From Limosilactobacillus reuteri (lineage in GTDB: Bacteria > Bacillota > Bacilli > Lactobacillales > Lactobacillaceae), in NCBI RefSeq assembly GCF_020784725.1, contig NZ_JAJGTZ010000044.1, forward strand, positions 211,688 to 275,687: a DNA stretch of 64,000 nt, written 5' to 3'. Shown piece after piece: positions 26,223 to 34,377 of this stretch. A program made the translations under genes and the position numbers. The number at the start of each line of letters is the position of its first letter. Position 1 is the first letter of the stretch. The notes under the pieces are model-generated. The model saw only the letters and a list, made by a program, of their open reading frames with translations. It did no database searches and had not been told where the DNA came from.

Positions 26223-27197
26223 TTAATAGTTTAAAATTATTGTTCCTGTGCTTAAACCGCCGCCAAAACCACTCATTGCAATAATGTCACCTGGTGTAAC
26301 CAATTCATGAGCAACAGCTTGCGTCAATAAAATTGGTTCACTAGCGGCGCCTGTATTTCCATATTCACTAATATTCATTGGAAACTTTGTAATTGGTTGC
26401 GCCAGTCTCTTTGCAATTTGAGTAATTATCCGTTCATTCGCCTGATGTAATAAAAAATAATCGATATCGTCTAATTTTAAATTAGCTTGTTGAACGGCAG
26501 AGGTAATTGAGCGCGGTACTTCATGAGTGGCAAAACGATATACGTCACGACCGACCATCGCAAATGGTGAAAGGGATGTTAGTTGCTTAGGGAAGCCAGC
26601 TTTAGGCGTTGTTTTTCCGGCAATAATTTTATCTCCCAACTCACCAAATGTATGGAGATCACGGCCGAGGATTAAAGGAGTTGCCGTAGTTGGCTTTTGA
26701 AGTAGCACTCCGCCAGCCCCATCGCCGAACAATACGGCGGTACTTCGATCTTTCCAATCAATCAGTTTTGATAATACTTCTGCACCAATTACCATTGCAT
26801 TTTGCCAACTAGAGCTTTTCAACATTAATTCAGCTGTATTCATGGCATAGATAAAACCAGTACAAGCTGCTGAAATATCAAACGCAATTGCATTTTTCGC
26901 CCCTAATCTTCCTTGAACAATGGCAGCAGTTGACGGCGTATAGGCATCGGGAGACATCGTTGCAATAATAATTAAATCAAGTTCAGTTGCCTTCAAATTG
27001 GCATTAGTCAATAACTGGTTACCAACATTAAAAGCCAGGTCTGAAGTATTTTCAGTATTGCTGATATAACGTTGATGAATTCCAGTCCGCGATTTAATCC
27101 ACTCATCTGAAGTATCCATAATAGTTGATAATTGCTGGTTAGTAATATTAAGTGGTGGATGATAACTCGCAGTACTAGTAATTCTTAAATTTTGCAA
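26223..27197 (-). CDS. fabH: 3-oxoacyl-[acyl-carrier-protein] synthase III
   Basis: A 324-residue initiating condensing enzyme with the Cys active site DISAACTGFIYAM (about residue 111), the His segment LLHQANERI (about 250) and the Asn region YGNTGAAS (about 280). It starts fatty-acid synthesis from acetyl-CoA and malonyl-ACP. Lies between fabT and acpP. Confidence 0.95.
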   Translation of the reverse strand: MQNLRITSTASYHPPLNITNQQLSTIMDTSDEWIKSRTGIHQRYISNTENTSDLAFNVGNQLLTNANLKATELDLIIIATMSPDAYTPSTAAIVQGRLGAKNAIAFDISAACTGFIYAMNTAELMLKSSSWQNAMVIGAEVLSKLIDWKDRSTAVLFGDGAGGVLLQKPTTATPLILGRDLHTFGELGDKIIAGKTTPKAGFPKQLTSLSPFAMVGRDVYRFATHEVPRSITSAVQQANLKLDDIDYFLLHQANERIITQIAKRLAQPITKFPMNISEYGNTGAASEPILLTQAVAHELVTPGDIIAMSGFGGGLSTGTIILNY

Positions 27198-27216
27198 TGT
27201 TTGTCAATCCTTATCT

Positions 27217-27663
27217 CTAAGCATGCTCATCCACAAAATCTTCTAAGTTTTGCAAGGCTTTTTTAATAACCTTCATTTCTTCATCATTCATTCCTTTGAG
27301 AAAACGTTCAACCATCATGTTATGAAAGGCCCGGTGCGCACGATATAGTACCCGTCCTCTTTTGGTTAAACGTAACCGAACAATGCGGCGATCATCTTTA
27401 TCACGAATTCTTTCAACATATCCTTTTCGAATTAAGCGATCAGCCATTGAAGTCATTGTTCCTGGAGTTAGATGAAGCTTTTCTGCTACTTGAGAAATTG
27501 TTTGATGGTTATACATCGTAATTGCATCAATTGCATGCATCTCTTTAATTGTTAAATCATTGAATGTACTTTTCCGTAACTCATTTTCTTCAATCCATAG
27601 AATTCCGGAATAGACTTTGATTAATCCTTTATTGATTTTTTCGTAATCATTATCTTTACTCAT
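27217..27663 (-). CDS. fabT: MarR-family repressor of fatty-acid synthesis, FabT
   Basis: A 148-residue winged-helix protein of the MarR family. The helix-turn-helix region is about residues 52-76 (TISQVAEKLHLTPGTMTSMA), followed by the wing (RDKDDRRIVRLRLTKRG). Position inside the fab operon and the boxes upstream identify it as FabT, which in streptococci and lactococci represses fab genes when bound to long-chain acyl-ACP. It has its own FabT-like box upstream, implying autoregulation and an internal promoter. Confidence 0.88.
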   Translation of the reverse strand: MSKDNDYEKINKGLIKVYSGILWIEENELRKSTFNDLTIKEMHAIDAITMYNHQTISQVAEKLHLTPGTMTSMADRLIRKGYVERIRDKDDRRIVRLRLTKRGRVLYRAHRAFHNMMVERFLKGMNDEEMKVIKKALQNLEDFVDEHA

Positions 27664-27706
27664 AATATATTTCTTCCCTTCAATTTTATTCTATAGCCCC
27701 GAATAA

Positions 27707-27719
27707 TTTGATTATCAAA
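27707..27719. promoter_or_regulatory. FabT box upstream of fabT
   Basis: The palindrome TTTGA-TTA-TCAAA matches the streptococcal/lactococcal FabT operator core. It lies 44 bases upstream of the fabT start, in the gap after fabZ1. Confidence 0.75.
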
Positions 27720-27749
27720 ATATATTATAAATGATAATGATTCACCATG

Positions 27750-28196
27750 CTAAATCTTTTCTTCTCGTTCAGCAACGATAAAGACAAGTTCTGCATTACA
27801 AGCTATTTTGTCGTTCACAAGCGCTTGTGTTTCCACAATTCCCATTGATGATCGAACTTTTTTCATAACAACATTTAGTTTTAATACATCACCAGGACGG
27901 ACCATTTGTCGAAACCTCGCTTTATGAATTGCGCCAAGATAAGCTGTTTTCTTATAAAAATGCGGTGATTTTAATATCAAAATTGAAGCAGCTTGGGCCA
28001 ATGTTTCGATGATTAAAACTCCAGGCATAACAGGATTATTAGGAAAATGACCGCGAAAAAATGATTCGTTAATTGTGACATTTTTTGTTGCGGTAATCTT
28101 TTCTTCAGGAACTAATTCGTCTACATAATCGATGTAGCAAATCGGATATCGATTAGGAATTAATTCCATAATCTCCTGCGCATTCATTATTGCCAA
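27750..28196 (-). CDS. FabZ/FabN-type 3-hydroxyacyl-ACP dehydratase (first gene of the operon)
   Basis: A 148-residue hot-dog dehydratase with PNRYPICYID near the N-terminus and the catalytic helix GHFPNNPVMPGVLIIETLAQ (about residues 49-68). It is clearly diverged from the FabZ inside the acc block. In enterococci the extra copy (FabN) is a dehydratase/isomerase that introduces the cis double bond of unsaturated fatty acids. No fabA or fabM is seen here, so an isomerase role is plausible but cannot be decided by eye. A TTG start at 28196 has the better-spaced AGGTGA site; an ATG follows three codons later. Confidence 0.82.
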   Translation of the reverse strand: MAIMNAQEIMELIPNRYPICYIDYVDELVPEEKITATKNVTINESFFRGHFPNNPVMPGVLIIETLAQAASILILKSPHFYKKTAYLGAIHKARFRQMVRPGDVLKLNVVMKKVRSSMGIVETQALVNDKIACNAELVFIVAEREEKI

Positions 28197-28225
28197 AAAG
28201 ATTCACCTGCCTTCAAAAAAATATT

Positions 28226-28282
28226 TCGAGTATCAAAATATTCGATGATCAAATTATATTCAAAAATATTTTGAATGTCAAA
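28226..28282. promoter_or_regulatory. Three FabT-like boxes at the head of the fab operon
   Basis: TTCGA-GTA-TCAAA (28226-28238), TTCGA-TGA-TCAAA (28242-28254) and TTTGA-ATG-TCAAA (28270-28282) share the layout TTYGA-N3-TCAAA of the fabT box. The first two start 16 bases apart and the third 28 bases further on. They cover the likely promoter region of the operon. Confidence 0.7.
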
Positions 28283-28378
28283 TTATTTTTATGTCATTTA
28301 ATTCTTAATGGTCGCAAATTAAAATATTTCTTTACTATTTAATTGAGAATTGGTAAAATAATATTTGTTCGTTATTAA

Positions 28379-28452
28379 CGGGAAATAGCTCAGCTTGGTA
28401 GAGCACCTGGTTTGGGACCAGGGGGTCGCAGGTTCGAATCCTGTTTTCCCGA
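28379..28452 (+). tRNA. tRNA-Pro (TGG), second copy
   Basis: A 74-base cloverleaf with anticodon loop TTTGGGA, the same sequence as the minus-strand copy at 17862-17935. It is followed by its own terminator and by xerS. Confidence 0.95.
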
Positions 28453-28460
28453 TAGTTTTA

Positions 28461-28499
28461 GAGAGTCGTTGAAAGTTTTCTTTCAAGCGACTCTTTTTA
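28461..28499 (+). terminator. Terminator after tRNA-Pro
   Basis: The hairpin gagagtcgttgaaag / ctttcaagcgactctt ends in TTTTTAG. Confidence 0.75.
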
Positions 28500-28519
28500 G
28501 TATCAAGGAGGATATAAAA

Positions 28520-29599
28520 ATGGAAGCAGATAAATATTTAAAGCTAATTCAAGAGGAGCTTCAGAACCTTCCTGATTATGTTAATGAGTATTATTTAGGG
28601 ACCAACCATGCAGTTACAACCACCTATCAGTACTTAACCGAAATCCGGCGATTCTTTGATTGGTTACGGTCAAGTGGACTTGTCTCTGTTAACTCTAATA
28701 AGAACTTACCAATTGATACGCTGGCTAATTTACGGCGTAGTGATGTAATGTTGTATATCGATTATTTGCAGCATACTACTAATGCACAAGGACGGTTAAA
28801 TTCTCCCACTTCAATTAATCGGTCTATTAATGCATTAAGGTCACTGTATAAATTTTTAACAGTTACCGCAGATAACAATGATGGTGAATCTTATTTTGAC
28901 CGTAATGTAATGCTGAAAATTGACTCACTTAACGATACAAAAACGTTAAATTATCGGGCTCATACGCTGGCTTCACACATGTACCGGGGACAAATGAAGT
29001 TTGATTTTATTACCTTCATCGAAAAAGAATACCCTAACAAATGTGATAAAAGAGCTCTCCCCTCTTATAAAGTCAATAAGGAACGAGATATTGCAATTAT
29101 TGCTCTTATTTTAGGAACAGGCGTCCGAGTATCCGAGGCAGCTAACGTAAACCTTGGGGATTTAAATTTAAAGCAATCACTGCTAGATGTAATAAGAAAA
29201 GGTGGCCAGAGAGATTCAGTACCAATCGCACCTTGGGCTATTACTTATATTCAAGCTTACCAAGCGATTCGTGCGCAGCGATACCACGCTTTAAAAAAGG
29301 ATACTGCTTTTTTCCTAACTATTTATCACAAGCAAACTCGGCGGATGACAGCTAATGCAATTGAAAAAATGGTTAAAAAGTATTCAACCGCATTTGGACA
29401 TCCTCTCACTCCCCATAAATTACGGCACACCCTTGCTTCTGAAATGTATGAGGTAACAAAAGATCAAGTACTCGTGGCCCAACAGTTGGGACAAAAAGGA
29501 ACATCTGCTACAGATTTATATACCCACGTTGACCAGAAACAGCAGCGTGATGCTCTTAAAGAAATAAGTGAAACTTCACATAAAAAAATAAATGAATAA
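28520..29599 (+). CDS. xerS: Tyrosine recombinase XerS (single-recombinase chromosome dimer resolution)
   Basis: A 359-residue tyrosine recombinase with an N-terminal SAM-like core-binding domain (about residues 10-150) and the catalytic domain. Catalytic residues visible are Arg in GTGVRVSEAAN, Lys in IRKGGQRD, HKLRH with His and Arg, a late His-equivalent in the GQKG segment and the nucleophile Tyr in ATDLYTHV (about residue 340). Length and domain make-up match streptococcal/lactobacillal XerS, which acts alone on a dif-type site. The ATG at 28520 has a perfect aaggagg site. An open frame extends upstream into the tRNA gene and is not coding. I could not identify the dif site by eye. Confidence 0.85.
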   Translation: MEADKYLKLIQEELQNLPDYVNEYYLGTNHAVTTTYQYLTEIRRFFDWLRSSGLVSVNSNKNLPIDTLANLRRSDVMLYIDYLQHTTNAQGRLNSPTSINRSINALRSLYKFLTVTADNNDGESYFDRNVMLKIDSLNDTKTLNYRAHTLASHMYRGQMKFDFITFIEKEYPNKCDKRALPSYKVNKERDIAIIALILGTGVRVSEAANVNLGDLNLKQSLLDVIRKGGQRDSVPIAPWAITYIQAYQAIRAQRYHALKKDTAFFLTIYHKQTRRMTANAIEKMVKKYSTAFGHPLTPHKLRHTLASEMYEVTKDQVLVAQQLGQKGTSATDLYTHVDQKQQRDALKEISETSHKKINE

Positions 29600-29670
29600 A
29601 ATCCTTTTCTATAAAGAGAATCTTCGCTATAATGTTAAGCGGTGTATAATTTTTTATGGAGGAGAAAATT

Positions 29671-29829
29671 TTGGGCTTTATTACCTCATTATTTGGAAAG
29701 AAGCAATATGTTTGTCCATTTTGTCATGAGCACTATACTTTTTCTGCGATGCATGCACGCAAGCTAGCCGACAAAGATGGGCAAATTCATTGTTACTACT
29801 GTCGTAAGGTCTTACAACAATTGCATTAG
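29671..29829 (+). CDS. Zinc-ribbon miniprotein
   Basis: A 52-residue protein starting at TTG 29671, with ggaggag 6 bases upstream. It begins with a short hydrophobic/basic head (GFITSLFGKKQ) and has two CxxC knuckles, CPFCHEHY and CYYCRKVL, spaced as a four-cysteine zinc ribbon. Role unknown; such proteins often bind nucleic acid or assist assembly. An ATG five codons earlier lacks a ribosome site. Confidence 0.6.
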   Translation: MGFITSLFGKKQYVCPFCHEHYTFSAMHARKLADKDGQIHCYYCRKVLQQLH

Positions 29830-29874
29830 TATTAATGATAATTCGCTTTTTTTACAATAAAAACTTTCAAAATA

Positions 29875-29919
29875 AAAAACCGTTAAGCTGCATTTAAGGC
29901 TTAGCGGTTTTATTTTTTT
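29875..29919. terminator. Bidirectional terminator between the zinc-ribbon gene and inulosucrase
   Basis: The hairpin aaaaccgttaagc / gcttagcggtttt has T runs on both strands and lies between the two convergent genes. Confidence 0.8.
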
Positions 29920-29928
29920 AGTATATAG

Positions 29929-32304
29929 TTAGTTAAAGCGACGCTTGTTAATTCCTGCAAGACCAAACATACTAAGCAAGGTTCCCATACCTAGGCCAAT
30001 CATGGCTTCATTAGCGTTATTTCCAGTTTGTGGCAAACGATTATTGGTTTGAGTTTCAGGTTGCTTAGGCGTTTCTGGAGTTAAAGGAACTTCCGGAGTA
30101 TTAGGTGTGTCGGGAGTTTGAGGGGTCCCAGGATTTTCAGGAGTTTTTGGTGTTTCTGGAGTTTTTGGTGTTTCTGGAGTATTAGGTATCTCTGGGGTTT
30201 CCGGATCCTTTGGTGTAGCAGGATCATGTGGCTTTAATCCATAACCTATTAAGTCCCAATCAACAGGTTTATCACGTTCCCCAGGTAAAGCAGCGGAGTC
30301 CAAATCACCAATCATATCAAGATTTTCGCTTGAATCATCCCAAATCCAATCCCCTTGGTTAGTCATTTTAGCTAAAACAGTAGTCGTATTATCAGGATTA
30401 ATTTGTAACAAGAAGCTTGGTGCCCAGGTCGAGTCCATGCCCTCTCCAGCTACTCCATTTCGATTAGTCATATATGAAGTAACTAATACTTGGTCATCTT
30501 TTCCGGCAACAGGGACAGCATAATATGAATAAGTTGCTGTTCGCCAGTTTGCGGGAACAGAAGCAGTCAAGACTACTCCAGAATCATTTAATGGCTTATA
30601 AGATCCTGTTAGACTATCAGCAACATATCCGACCATTGCCACATTATCACCAACAGCATAATTGGCATTCATCCACGCATCATCATTACTTCCTCGATTT
30701 AAACGGGTAGCGGCAAACAAGTAATACTTATTACCCAATTTAACTACATTTGGTCGCTCAATTTCATCACTTACCATTGGTGCAGAAATTAATGGTGAGT
30801 ATAATTCTGTCACTTTAGGATTCTTTTCGTCCTTATTTAGTTTGAGGATACCGATAGCTGCATTAGCCCAAGTTGCCCGACTCTTGATATCATCATTGGA
30901 AAGAATTCTAAATAAGCTCTTGAGATTAAATGCGTCATCTCCGCCATAATTTAACCAGTTATAAATCTGGTCCTCGCCTTGATAGTTTTCTAAACCAGTA
31001 CTTGCTTCAAACACAAGGTACCGATCACCATTATCATCTTCAATTACATGAGCATCACGCATTGCAATATTATCGGCACCCTTGTTAGTAGCTTTCCATT
31101 GATCATAAGTTTGGTAATAATAGCCATCACCTTCAAATACAATATGATCATTTGCTACATGAGCGAGTGATACATTTCCATTATTATCAGTTAAATAAAG
31201 AGTAGCGCTAGCAATTTTTTGATGATTGGTATTGTTATCAGACGTGTCTACCCTTGTATAAAATAATTGGATAGAGTTATCACTGTTCAAAACAGCTGAT
31301 CCTGACCATTCTTGGGAAAGCGCGGTAGCATTATAACCAAAAATTGGACCTGCATTCTTCCAATGACTTAATTCATTATCACCATATTTATTATATAAGA
31401 GGTAGATATGATTATCATTTTGGTTTGGAATCCCCATCATTGCGATAACAAGTTGATAGCCATTCCAATTAGCAACTTGTCCTGTCCGAACATCCTGAAC
31501 TGGCCATGAATCCCATACATCTAAAGGCTCAATAGTATTAGTTTGTGCATCTTTAGTTGTAGCGGCAGGCATATTTTTGATTTCACTTGCTTTAAAGAAT
31601 GGAACTGTATACCGACCATCTTGTTTGATTAGCGTATCGGCAATCTTTTGGAAATCATTATAAGTCATCTGTGTACCTGACTTAGCAGTTTTTGAGAAGT
31701 TAATCTTATTTAATGCTTTAATCTGGTCATCAGTTAAACTGTTAGGGTCAATTCCCGCATTTTTTACAACGTTTTGAGCATCCTTGTTTAACTTAGCAGT
31801 AGGATTCTTTTTATCGGATTGTTGATCATCATTTTTTGCAGCTGAAGAATCGTTTGTGTCTACAACGGGTTCTTTTTTTGCTTCAGAAGATTCATTAGCT
31901 GGTGCAGCTTTTTGCGTATCATCCTCTTTAGCCGCTTTGCTATCTGTGTTATTTGATGAAGATGCGGAACTTGTAGATGATGTTGTTGCAGCAGAACTTG
32001 CTACTTGACTGTTAGAATTTTGTGTATTAGCAGCAGAAGAAGCACTATTTGCATTAGCAGAATTTTTAATAGTCGCATCACTAGCTGCACTAACTTGACC
32101 GCTACCAAGCATCACACTTTTAACAGCAATATCATTATCACCGGTTGTAACCTGTACAGTAGAAGACTCATTCTTTTCAGTATTCGTGTCCGCGGATGCG
32201 TTTATAGCTGTTGCACCAAATACCAGCGCAGCAGTAGAGAGTGTAACGACTGCCCAATTTTTACCGCTTTTATACATTTTCTTATGTTCCTTGCGTTCTA
32301 GCAT
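29929..32304 (-). CDS. inu: Cell-wall-anchored inulosucrase (GH68 fructansucrase)
   Basis: A 791-residue secreted enzyme that polymerises the fructose of sucrose into beta-(2,1) fructan. In order: a KxYKxGKxW-type signal peptide (about residues 1-38), a Ser/Ala/Asn-rich variable region (to about 170), and the GH68 catalytic domain with nucleophile Asp in DVWDSWPV, transition-state Asp in MRDAHVI and acid/base Glu in DEIERPNV. A Pro/Glu/Thr repeat stalk (PETPKTPE type, about 690-745), LPQTG and a hydrophobic/basic tail complete the protein. From memory it is nearly the same as L. reuteri 121 inulosucrase rather than levansucrase. A palindromic operator lies upstream. Confidence 0.92.
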   Translation of the reverse strand: MLERKEHKKMYKSGKNWAVVTLSTAALVFGATAINASADTNTEKNESSTVQVTTGDNDIAVKSVMLGSGQVSAASDATIKNSANANSASSAANTQNSNSQVASSAATTSSTSSASSSNNTDSKAAKEDDTQKAAPANESSEAKKEPVVDTNDSSAAKNDDQQSDKKNPTAKLNKDAQNVVKNAGIDPNSLTDDQIKALNKINFSKTAKSGTQMTYNDFQKIADTLIKQDGRYTVPFFKASEIKNMPAATTKDAQTNTIEPLDVWDSWPVQDVRTGQVANWNGYQLVIAMMGIPNQNDNHIYLLYNKYGDNELSHWKNAGPIFGYNATALSQEWSGSAVLNSDNSIQLFYTRVDTSDNNTNHQKIASATLYLTDNNGNVSLAHVANDHIVFEGDGYYYQTYDQWKATNKGADNIAMRDAHVIEDDNGDRYLVFEASTGLENYQGEDQIYNWLNYGGDDAFNLKSLFRILSNDDIKSRATWANAAIGILKLNKDEKNPKVTELYSPLISAPMVSDEIERPNVVKLGNKYYLFAATRLNRGSNDDAWMNANYAVGDNVAMVGYVADSLTGSYKPLNDSGVVLTASVPANWRTATYSYYAVPVAGKDDQVLVTSYMTNRNGVAGEGMDSTWAPSFLLQINPDNTTTVLAKMTNQGDWIWDDSSENLDMIGDLDSAALPGERDKPVDWDLIGYGLKPHDPATPKDPETPEIPNTPETPKTPETPKTPENPGTPQTPDTPNTPEVPLTPETPKQPETQTNNRLPQTGNNANEAMIGLGMGTLLSMFGLAGINKRRFN

Positions 32305-32330
32305 AGAAATAACCCCGTTTCTTTACTTTT

Positions 32331-32348
32331 TTGTTAAACGTTTAACAA
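32331..32348. promoter_or_regulatory. Perfect 18-bp palindrome upstream of inulosucrase
   Basis: TTGTTAAACGTTTAACAA is fully palindromic with a central CG, like operators of the LacI/GalR family (including catabolite-type sites). It lies 27 bases upstream of the inulosucrase start, a position fitting repression. No LacI-type gene is in the window. Confidence 0.6.
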
Positions 32349-32750
32349 TTAACTGAGCACTATTTTATTATGATTATCTTAAATGATCAATAGTTTCTTC
32401 ATAAAAAGTTCATATTTAAATATTTACTGCCTATTTACTCATTTTCTTGCTAGTTATACTTATTTTTCTTCTGAGACGAATTGTAATGACCTATTACTCA
32501 TCAAAATAAATTTCAGTTCGTCTGAGAGGCAAAAGATGTTTTTAGGCCTACTTTTGTATTATTTTAAAAGTAGTAAGACTCTTTTGATAAAAGAGTCTTA
32601 CGGATAGTAACGAAGAACGCTGATATAACAAGCTTTTAAAATCCTATATTTTCATGTAAGACTGTTGTATAATTTTATTGAAAAAGTGTCTCACTAAAAT
32701 TGAGTCATCTTTTGCTATTTTTAGCGAACAAAAAGGAGTTATTTCAGTTT
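32349..32750. other. Gene-free stretch with two hairpins
   Basis: No ORF with a ribosome site is seen. Bases 32470-32526 contain an imperfect inverted repeat (ctgagacgaattg / cagttcgtctgag) and 32573-32601 a near-perfect hairpin (gtaagactctttt / aaaagagtcttac) with a three-base loop. The rest should hold the divergent promoters of inulosucrase and the patatin-like gene. Confidence 0.5.
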
Positions 32751-33605
32751 ATGTTATATAATGCAGCATTAGTTTTAGAAGGTGGCGCATTCCGTGGACA
32801 ATATACTGCCGGAATTGTTGATACATTTCTCGCTCACCATATTGAATTTCGAAGTGTGATTGGCGTTTCTGCTGGTTCGCTTTGTGGAGTTAATTTCGTT
32901 TCTAAGCAATACGGACGCGCTGCCAATATCAATATTAATCATCGGCACGATCGCCAATATATATCGATGGCTCGCGTATTTAAAAAGCAAATAATTAATC
33001 TTGATTATCTTTTTGAAGATCATGGATATTCTTGGCAGAATTTTAATGAAGCGGCATATCGGCGGTCAGCATCTCATTTCACAGCAGTTGCTACTTCTGT
33101 AAAAACAGGAAAAACAGTTTTATTTACAGATCCAGTTGGTGAGGAGCTAACTAATGCCCTCAAAGCTTCTTCTTCGATGCCATTTCTTTCAGATCCTCAG
33201 GAAACTTCTCAAGGACCTTGCCTTGATGGTGGAATTACAGATTCAATTCCATTTGATATTGCACAACAACAAGGTTATGACAAGATTGTTGTTGTCCGGA
33301 CCCGGGACGTTAACTACCGAAAGAAGCCATCCAGTTCTGCTGTAAAGAAGCTATACAACATGGTATATAAAGATTATCCCGAATTTGCTAAAGCAGGAAT
33401 TAATCGCCCCCTTCTCTACAACCAACAGATTGCTGAAATTAATCGTTTATCTCGTGAAGGAAAGATTTTTAACATCGCTCCCTCTAAACCAATTAAGATT
33501 AAGCGGATTGAAGGAAATGTTAAGAAGATTCGCGCACTTTATGAAACTGGTCGGAAAGAAGGAGAAAAAATAGTTCCTGCTTTAGTTGATTACCTCACAA
33601 ATTAA
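32751..33605 (+). CDS. Patatin-like phospholipase family protein
   Basis: A 284-residue lipid acyl hydrolase. The glycine-rich oxyanion loop (EGGAFRGQYTAGI, about residues 9-21), the nucleophile elbow GVSAGS (Ser about residue 41) and DGG of the Ser-Asp dyad (CLDGGITDSIPF, about 159) are present. The ATG at 32751 follows an aaaaggag site; an upstream TTG extension lacks one. The closest bacterial relatives are YjjU-like esterases. Intracellular; substrate unknown. Confidence 0.85.
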   Translation: MLYNAALVLEGGAFRGQYTAGIVDTFLAHHIEFRSVIGVSAGSLCGVNFVSKQYGRAANININHRHDRQYISMARVFKKQIINLDYLFEDHGYSWQNFNEAAYRRSASHFTAVATSVKTGKTVLFTDPVGEELTNALKASSSMPFLSDPQETSQGPCLDGGITDSIPFDIAQQQGYDKIVVVRTRDVNYRKKPSSSAVKKLYNMVYKDYPEFAKAGINRPLLYNQQIAEINRLSREGKIFNIAPSKPIKIKRIEGNVKKIRALYETGRKEGEKIVPALVDYLTN

Positions 33606-33621
33606 CAAAGGAATAAATATT

Positions 33622-34269
33622 ATGTCAACTAAAAAACGAGTTTATATTCCCAAAAATAAGACTAATGGTCAAATTAAAGGTAAGCGGAAAATATGGGTGG
33701 AAAATGTTAAATTCTTGACTCTCGAAGAATATGATCAGTTACGTGAGACAATTAAGCTGCATTCTCGTCCTGAATTAGTTAACCGGAACCTATTACTAAT
33801 TGCAATCGCCCTCAACAATGGATTACGAGCATCAGACGTTGTAACGTTAAGGGTTGGCCATGTTCTAAATAAGACTAAAACCCGTGTTATTGAGCAAAAA
33901 ACAGGCAAGGCTAAAACACTCTTTTGGAATAATTGCCTTGCCGAGATTATTGATTACCTTAATGACTTAGATTATAAAGATGAAAATGATTATCTTTTCC
34001 CTGGAAAACAAGAAGGTCATTTTTCAGTGCATGGCTTTTATGAGATGTTACAACGAATGGCTAGAAAAACGGAAAATAATAAAATCGTTGCTAAGATTGG
34101 AACACACTCTTTTAGAAAGACTTTTGGTCGACAACTCTATAAAAAGGGTGTCAACGTTGAAATTATTTCCCAGTTGTTTAATCACTCCTCCGAACGAAAT
34201 ACGCGCCACTACCTAGGAATTGAACAAGAAGACCTTGATAAAGTTGTTCAAAATTTTAAATTTGAATAG
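33622..34269 (+). CDS. Short tyrosine recombinase/integrase-like protein
   Basis: A 215-residue protein consisting almost only of the catalytic domain of phage-integrase-type recombinases: Arg in NNGLRASDVVT (about residue 76), Lys in the QKTGKAKT hairpin, HSFRKTFG (His/Arg), HSSERNTRHYLG with the final His and nucleophile Tyr. The usual N-terminal SAM-like arm is missing and replaced by a short basic segment (about 1-35). It starts 16 bases after the patatin-like gene and is probably co-transcribed. It may be a degenerate or specialised recombinase. Confidence 0.75.
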   Translation: MSTKKRVYIPKNKTNGQIKGKRKIWVENVKFLTLEEYDQLRETIKLHSRPELVNRNLLLIAIALNNGLRASDVVTLRVGHVLNKTKTRVIEQKTGKAKTLFWNNCLAEIIDYLNDLDYKDENDYLFPGKQEGHFSVHGFYEMLQRMARKTENNKIVAKIGTHSFRKTFGRQLYKKGVNVEIISQLFNHSSERNTRHYLGIEQEDLDKVVQNFKFE

Positions 34270-34377
34270 TTATTATTCTAAATATTATGTAAACTAAGAT
34301 ATTTAGTCATTTTCCTAATAGACTTAGAAATATAATTTATTAGGATTAAAGTAACAAAAAGTATTGGATGTGACTAA

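Noticed and set aside
28412..28519. N-terminal extension of XerS reaching into tRNA-Pro
   Set aside because: The frame is open by chance through the tRNA and its terminator; the ATG at 28520 has a perfect aaggagg site.
30055..30200. Repetitive stretch resembling a CRISPR-like or satellite array
   Set aside because: It encodes in-frame Pro/Glu/Thr repeats of the inulosucrase wall-spanning stalk, without spacers.
29929..32304. Levansucrase rather than inulosucrase
   Set aside because: Both are GH68 enzymes with the same catalytic residues, but signal region, variable region and stalk match, as far as I remember, the L. reuteri inulosucrase; a direct alignment would settle it.
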